Below, piece by piece: positions 33,781 through 33,971 of a stretch of DNA of 33,971 nt. Source of the DNA: Clostridiales bacterium (GTDB lineage Bacteria; Bacillota; Clostridia; Peptostreptococcales; Acidaminobacteraceae); NCBI GenBank assembly GCA_030446305.1, contig JASUSA010000039.1, positions 1-33,971 on the forward strand, written 5' to 3'. Both the position numbers and the translations under genes were made by a program. The first letter of the stretch is position 1, and every line of letters begins with the position of its first letter. The notes below the pieces were generated by a model. It did no database searches. It was not told the origin of the DNA and saw only the letters and a program-made list of their open reading frames with translations.

Positions 33781-33971
33781 AAATAAGAAGATTTGAGCTT
33801 TAAGCGTTTTTGCGGACGGTTTAACCGCGAAAATGTGAAGGCGAAAATCGGTTTGTGGGATTGAAGCAATATCACGAATCTTATTGAAATAAGAAGATTT
33901 GAGCTTTAAGCGTTTTTGCGGACGGTTTAACCGCGAAAATGTGAAGGCGAAAATCGGTTTGTGGGATTGAA
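33781..33971. repeat. 106-bp tandem repeat, family 2 (cut by the window end)
   Basis: Copy 1 is 33781-33886 and copy 2 begins at 33887; the 85 bases of copy 2 that are visible are identical to copy 1. Each unit has a CGGTTTAACCG near-palindrome. No reading frame stays open across it. The array may continue beyond the window. Confidence 0.9.

Noticed and set aside
33781..33971. Direct repeats with a 21-base spacer, like the edge of a CRISPR array
   Set aside because: The identical block is at least 85 bases, far longer than CRISPR repeats. No cas genes are seen and only one spacer-sized interval is visible; a tandem 106-bp unit explains it better.

Overview
The window looks like chromosome of a strictly anaerobic, fermentative member of the Clostridia (Bacillota). 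The evidence is strong AGGAGG-type ribosome binding sites, a dense tRNA block, CdaA/CdaR c-di-AMP genes, a glmS ribozyme, phosphotransbutyrylase/butyrate kinase, and a four-subunit ferredoxin-dependent 2-oxoacid oxidoreductase. Genus cannot be fixed from the sequence alone.

Layout. 15-1032: eleven tRNA genes (initiator Met, Glu, Val, Asp, Thr, Tyr, Gly, Arg, Ser, Ile, Phe), all with encoded CCA, closed by a terminator. 1157-3666: a small chorismate mutase, then cdaA-cdaR. 3997-4581: a methyltransferase. 4783-12260: a sigma-54 activator with two PAS domains, a -24/-12 promoter and a likely operon ptb-buk-ATPase-ferredoxin-VorB-TPP subunit-gamma subunit. I read this as a branched-chain (or related) 2-oxoacid oxidation pathway: the oxoacid is oxidised to acyl-CoA with reduced ferredoxin, then converted to acyl phosphate and acid with ATP gain. 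12648-15059: a GDT1-type cation transporter with a cysteine-bearing C-terminal extension, then glmM. 15184-17922 (minus strand): mnmH (2-selenouridine synthase) and a receptor-like membrane protein. 18181-19260: an HD-GYP protein lacking one catalytic His. 19578-24344: glpK and a three-gene glycerol-3-phosphate oxidation module behind a leader containing a near-perfect terminator hairpin. 24653-27005: promoter, glmS ribozyme and glmS. 27086-27901 (minus): alpha/beta hydrolase. 28218-30264: an unassigned three-gene operon (ABM-domain protein, unknown membrane protein, ACT-domain protein). 30472-30960: a half-size AbrB-type membrane protein. 31108-33495 (minus): an aconitase-family hydratase behind a promoter overlapped by paired TGTATACA palindromes. 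The window ends in a 106-bp tandem repeat.

Two dispersed repeat families appear in the spacers. Family 1 is about 110-125 bp with inverted ends (AGGAAATTGCATMATT type); the clearest copies are at 17947 and 6559, with weaker ones at 19415, 4582 and around 24965. Family 2 (core TTTTTGCGGASGGTYTAACC) occurs twice in tandem at the right end and once in the leader of the glycerol-3-phosphate dehydrogenase gene. The order cdaA-cdaR ... glmM ... glmS looks like the common Firmicute cda/glm cluster pulled apart by catabolic genes. No phage, transposase, CRISPR array or toxin-antitoxin system was seen.
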